From Mayamaea pseudoterrestris (Eukaryota; Bacillariophyta; Bacillariophyceae; Sellaphorales; Sellaphoraceae), in NCBI GenBank assembly GCA_027923505.1, contig BROI01000004.1:124001-188000 (forward strand): DNA of 64,000 bases, in the 5' to 3' direction. Position 1 is the first letter of the stretch; each line of letters begins with the position of its first letter. The notes under the pieces are model-generated. The model saw only the letters and a list, made by a program, of their open reading frames with translations. It was not told where the DNA came from and did no database searches. Made by a program: the position numbers and the translations under genes. Positions 60,701-64,000 of the stretch are shown one piece after another.

Positions 60701-63700
60701 GCACTATACAATATCCATTTGTGACCTTGGATCATGCCCCAAGCCAGTTTACAAAGAGATTGTGGGGATCTGATGTTTGCCACTGCTAGGGTAGGCAGTC
60801 ACATAGTACCTGCTAACTGAAGCTGCTGACCTGAAGGCAAAAGGCAAGCAGGAGGCTGATGCGCAAAACAAATTCACCAAGGAGGTATGTCTTGTGCCCT
60901 CGGATCATGCACAGTGGCTGTACGCATAGAGTGTGTGGGCACTTCATGTTTGCCACTGCTAGGTTGGTGTTCGGCAGTTGGGTAGTACATACCAGCAACT
61001 TCTGCGGATCTGGAAGCAGGCAACATGCAGGAGGCAAATGCACAAAGTGAATGCACTATACAATATCCATTTGTGACCTTGGATCATGCCCCAAGCCAGT
61101 TTACAAAGAGATTGTGGGGATCTGATGTTTGCCACTGCTAGGGTAGGCAGTCACATAGTACCTGCTAACTGAAGCTGCTGACCTGAAGGCAAAAGGCAAG
61201 CAGGAGGCTGATGCGCAAAACAAATTCACCAAGGAGGTATGTCTTGTGCCCTCGGATCATGCACAGTGGCTGTACGCATAGAGTGTGTGGGCACTTCATG
61301 TTTGCCACTGCTAGGTTGGTGTTCGGCAGTTGGGTAGTACATACCAGCAACTTCTGCGGATCTGGAAGCAGGCAACATGCAGGAGGCAAATGCACAAAGT
61401 GAATGCACTATACAATATCCATTTGTGACCTTGGATCATGCCCCAAGCCAGTTTACAAAGAGATTGTGGGGATCTGATGTTTGCCACTGCTAGGGTAGGC
61501 AGTCACATAGTACCTGCTAACTGAAGCTGCTGACCTGAAGGCAAAAGGCAAGCAGGAGGCTGATGCGCAAAACAAATTCACCAAGGAGGTATGTCTTGTG
61601 CCCTCGGATCATGCACAGTGGCTGTACGCATAGAGTGTGTGGGCACTTCATGTTTGCCACTGCTAGGTTGGTGTTCGGCAGTTGGGTAGTACATACCAGC
61701 AACTTCTGCGGATCTGGAAGCAGGCAACATGCAGGAGGCAAATGCACAAAGTGAATGCACTATACAATATCCATTTGTGACCTTGGATCATGCCCCAAGC
61801 CAGTTTACAAAGAGATTGTGGGGATCTGATGTTTGCCACTGCTAGGGTAGGCAGTCACATAGTACCTGCTAACTGAAGCTGCTGACCTGAAGGCAAAAGG
61901 CAAGCAGGAGGCTGATGCGCAAAACAAATTCACCAAGGAGGTATGTCTTGTGCCCTCGGATCATGCACAGTGGCTGTACGCATAGAGTGTGTGGGCACTT
62001 CATGTTTGCCACTGCTAGGTTGGTGTTCGGCAGTTGGGTAGTACATACCAGCAACTTCTGCGGATCTGGAAGCAGGCAACATGCAGGAGGCAAATGCACA
62101 AAGTGAATGCACTATACAATATCCATTTGTGACCTTGGATCATGCCCCAAGCCAGTTTACAAAGAGATTGTGGGGATCTGATGTTTGCCACTGCTAGGGT
62201 AGGCAGTCACATAGTACCTGCTAACTGAAGCTGCTGACCTGAAGGCAAAAGGCAAGCAGGAGGCTGATGCGCAAAACAAATTCACCAAGGAGGTATGTCT
62301 TGTGCCCTCGGATCATGCACAGTGGCTGTACGCATAGAGTGTGTGGGCACTTCATGTTTGCCACTGCTAGGTTGGTGTTCGGCAGTTGGGTAGTACATAC
62401 CAGCAACTTCTGCGGATCTGGAAGCAGGCAACATGCAGGAGGCAAATGCACAAAGTGAATGCACTATACAATATCCATTTGTGACCTTGGATCATGCCCC
62501 AAGCCAGTTTACAAAGAGATTGTGGGGATCTGATGTTTGCCACTGCTAGGGTAGGCAGTCACAGAACCTGCTAACTGAAGCGGCTGGGGGGGGAAACCTG
62601 AAGGCAAAAGGCAAGCAGGAGGCTGATGCGCAAAACAAATTCACCAAGGAGGTATGTCTTGTGCCCTCGGATCATGCACAGTGGCTGTACGCATAGAGTG
62701 TGTGGGCACTTCATGTTTGCCACTGCTAGGTTGGTGTTCGGCAGTTGGGTAGTACATACCAGCAACTTCTGCGGATCTGGAAGCAGGCAACATGCAGGAG
62801 GCAAATGCACAAAGTGAATGCACTATACAATATCCATTTGTGACCTTGGATCATGCCCCAAGCCAGTTTACAAAGAGATTGTGGGGATCTGATGTTTGCC
62901 ACTGCTAGGGTAGGCAGTCACATAGTACCTGCTAACTGAAGCTGCTGACCTGAAGGCAAAAGGCAAGCAGGAGGCTGATGCGCAAAACAAATTCACCAAG
63001 GAGGTATGTCTTGTGCCCTTGGATCATGCACAGTGGCTGTACGCATAGAGTGTGTGGGCACTTCATGTTTGCCACTGCTAGGTTGGTGTTCGGCAGTTGG
63101 GTAGTACATACCAGCAACTTCTGCGGATCTGGAAGCAGGCAACATGCAGGAGGCAAATGCACAAAGTGAATGCACTATACAATATCCATTTGTGACCTTG
63201 GATCATGCCCCAAGCCAGTTTACAAAGAGATTGTGGGGATCTGATGTTTGCCACTGCTAGGGTAGGCAGTCACATAGTACCTGCTAAAGAAGCTGCTGAC
63301 CTGAAGGCAAAAGGCAAGCAGGAGGCTGATGCGCAAAACAAATTCACCAAGGAGGTACGTCTTGTGCCCTCTGATCATGCACAGTGGCTGTACGCATAGA
63401 GTGTGTGGGCACTTCATGTTTGCCACTGCTAGGTTGGTGTTCGGCAGTTGGGTAGTACATACCAGCAACTTCTGCGGATCTGGAAGCAGGCAACATGCAG
63501 GAGGCAAATGCACAAAGTGAATGCACTATACAATATCCATTTGTGACCTTGGATCATGCCCCAAGCCAGTTTACAAAGAGATTGTGGGGATCTGATGTTT
63601 GCCACTGCTAGGGTAGGCAGTCACATCGTACCTGCTAACTGAAGCTGCTGACCTGATGGCAAGAGGCAAGCAGGAGGCTGATGCGCAAAACAAATTCACC

Positions 63701-64000
63701 AAGGAGGTATGTCTTGTGCCCTTGGATCATGCACAGTGGCTGTACGCATAAGTTTTGTGTGGGCACTTCATGTTTGCCACTGCTAGGTTGGTGTTCGGCA
63801 GTTGGGTAGTACATACCAGCAACTTCTGCGGATCTGGAAGCAGGCAACATGCAGGAGGCAAATGCACAAAGTGAATGCACTATACAATATCCATTTGTGA
63901 CCTTGGATCATGCCCCAAGCCAGTTTACAAAGAGATTGTGGGGATCTGATGTTTGCCACTGCTAGGGTAGGCAGTCACATAGTACCTGCTAAAGAAGCTG
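54751..64000. repeat. 352-bp satellite array (about 26 units, continues past window)
   Basis: Tandem 352-bp units fill the rest of the window. Each unit is a dimer: TGTTTGCCACTGCTAGGGTAGG starts one half and TGTTTGCCACTGCTAGGTTGG the other; in one unit these lie at 58310, 58483 and 58662, giving halves of 173 and 179 bp that also share ATGC.CAAA and GGATCATGC.C motifs. Units from about 58.2 to 62.4 kb appear identical (12 in a row); those at both ends have substitutions, and one near 62.57 kb has a changed stretch with a run of eight G. Left-most units vary most. Short frames of 60-76 codons repeat with the unit but shift frame each time because 352 is not a multiple of three. Confidence 0.95.

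Noticed and set aside
51550-64000. CRISPR-like array
   Set aside because: Whole units of 168-352 bp repeat head to tail with no short repeats separated by unique spacers; the organism is a eukaryote.
54751-64000. Many 60-76-codon frames on both strands as small genes
   Set aside because: They recur with the 352-bp unit, overlap each other on both strands and shift frame every unit; they are by-products of the satellite.
1-64000. Transposons, LINEs or virus-derived elements
   Set aside because: I looked for reverse transcriptase, integrase, transposase and capsid-type proteins and long terminal repeats and saw none; the only repeats are the satellites and the small inverted repeat.

Overview
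The window is nuclear DNA of a photosynthetic stramenopile, most likely a diatom. Three things point there. Several presequences look like signal peptide plus transit peptide with an aromatic residue at the predicted cleavage site (Tic20-like, lumenal and plastid-membrane proteins), as expected for a secondary red-type plastid. There is part of a chlorophyll a/c-type light-harvesting protein. The gene style is compact and eukaryotic: about 33 genes in 51 kb, short GT-AG introns (mostly 70-140 nt) and frequent divergent or convergent neighbours. I cannot name the species.

Layout: 1-1136 holds no gene I can support but carries a perfect 25-bp inverted repeat. From 1.1 to 51.3 kb the DNA is gene-dense. 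In order: FTR1-type iron permease, PH-domain protein, GEP4 phosphatase, hormone-sensitive-lipase-like hydrolase, J-protein, LipB, XRCC4-like, MYND protein, small coiled-coil protein, Tic20-like, CRAL-TRIO protein, vacuolar sorting receptor, heat shock factor, double HMG-box protein, plastid membrane protein, DUF2470 protein, galactose mutarotase/NTMT1 fusion, thylakoid-lumen protein, PITH protein, EF-hand EEP nuclease, mL54, a possible REC114-like protein, auxilin-like J-protein, a three-exon unknown, EIPR1, a long coiled coil, a light-harvesting fragment, an unknown membrane protein, tandem dCMP deaminase, another coiled coil, a Pumilio protein, a SETD9-like protein and a ParB-like/metallopeptidase fusion. 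From about 51.55 kb to the end the sequence is satellite DNA.

There is no operon logic. The genes are a housekeeping mix: plastid biogenesis and photosynthesis, mitochondrial lipid, lipoate and ribosome functions, vesicle traffic (sorting receptor, EIPR1 and auxilin-like), DNA repair and nucleotide metabolism, and RNA and chromatin regulation. I joined exons by reading GT-AG sites that keep frame and restore a recognisable family; these models are predictions without transcript support.

The satellite block contains three unrelated families in succession: a 168-bp unit (about 5 copies), a 169-bp unit (about 13 copies, with a 4-mer higher-order repeat of 676 bp) and a 352-bp unit (about 26 copies to the window edge) that is itself a dimer of two diverged halves of 173 and 179 bp. 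All are near nucleosome-repeat length or twice that, and the first two carry a short palindrome in most units. This looks like the edge of a heterochromatic domain, possibly centromeric or subtelomeric, and is the most unusual part of the window together with the mutarotase/N-terminal methyltransferase fusion.
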